From positions 1 through 64,000 of the forward strand of contig BMTG01000023.1 in the NCBI GenBank assembly GCA_014649555.1: a stretch of DNA of 64,000 nucleotides, given 5' to 3'. Within the stretch, counting starts at the first letter, position 1. Every line of letters begins with the position of its first letter. Both the position numbers and the translations under genes were made by a program. Under the pieces are notes generated by a model that made no database searches, had not been told where the DNA came from, and saw only the letters and a list, made by a program, of their open reading frames with translations. The stretch comes from Streptomyces globisporus (GTDB taxonomy: Bacteria; Actinomycetota; Actinomycetes; Streptomycetales; Streptomycetaceae). Below, one piece after another: positions 63,935 to 64,000 of the stretch.

Positions 63935-64000
63935 CTACCGCTTCTTCGCTTCCGCCGATTCCAGGTGAGCGGATACGACTCGGGAGATCGCCGGCACGTT
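63935..64000 (-). CDS. C-terminal fragment of an upstream gene
   Basis: The last bases read in one frame as NVPAISRVVSAHLESAEAKKR followed by TAG at 63935-63937, an amphipathic, charged ending that looks like the C terminus of a protein. It would be the gene upstream of the methyltransferase on the minus strand. No family can be recognised from 21 residues. Confidence 0.35.
   Translation of the reverse strand, partial: NVPAISRVVSAHLESAEAKKR

Overview
The window is a piece of a Streptomyces chromosome. GC is very high throughout, coding third positions are almost all G or C, and GTG/TTG starts are common. It carries the sporulation regulator whiI and follows the gene order I remember from the Streptomyces coelicolor core between murC (SCO6060) and murA2 (SCO5998): hemE, a DUF3000 gene, whiI, RNase D, fadAB, dxs, xylFGH-rok7B7, ngcEFG, acnA. 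No rRNA, tRNA, CRISPR array, insertion sequence or prophage was seen.

Region 1 (1-12.8 kb) starts in the 5' end of murC. It continues with a universal-stress-like protein, a RibD-C reductase divergent from zapE, an OsmC protein, a Tat-exported PhoX-type phosphatase, a NodB-type deacetylase lipoprotein, AIM24 with a coupled zinc-ribbon micro-gene, a PTH2 peptidyl-tRNA hydrolase and a DUF4142 protein. The most interesting pair follows: a DUF692/MNIO metalloenzyme (8523-10004) and a TIGR04222 membrane protein (10010-11062) whose last 64 residues are a Gly/Ser/Cys low-complexity tail with eight regularly spaced cysteines. This looks like a modifying enzyme next to its own Cys-rich substrate. A secreted S33 peptidase closes the block.

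Region 2 (12.9-29.6 kb) holds late heme genes of the coproporphyrin route (hemQ, hemY, hemE on the minus strand) interleaved with a DUF4349 lipoprotein and a CoA-disulfide-reductase-like flavoprotein. Then come DUF3000, whiI with a sigma-WhiG type promoter, RNase D, a ferritin-like protein behind a ten-G tract, fadA-fadB, an LCP cell-wall ligase, a NYN nuclease and a membrane-anchored protein with a ChW-like domain.

Region 3 (29.7-46.3 kb) is largely nutrient uptake: an amino-acid permease, dxs, the xylose-type importer xylFGH with its ROK regulator, the chitobiose/GlcNAc importer ngcEFG, and a large secreted GH92 alpha-mannosidase with discoidin-like modules at both ends. The intergenic regions carry several candidate operators and perfect-stem terminators.

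Region 4 (46.4-57.4 kb) contains a histidine phosphatase, a membrane protein and aconitase, with a TamR-like palindrome and an iron-box-like sequence upstream. A MerR regulator and YnfA transporter pair lies next to the remnant of an acetyltransferase gene. A mixed set of small enzymes (alpha/beta hydrolase, phosphotransferase, VOC, RidA) and a TMEM175-like channel follow, then a MurA paralogue fused to an XRE DNA-binding domain.

Region 5 (57.4-64 kb) departs from the conserved order. It has a probably second valyl-tRNA synthetase with a long leader containing SARP-like direct repeats, a tandem GNAT acetyltransferase, a flavin-dependent halogenase-like enzyme and a coupled SAM methyltransferase. 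It reads as the edge of a specialised-metabolism cluster that continues past the right end.
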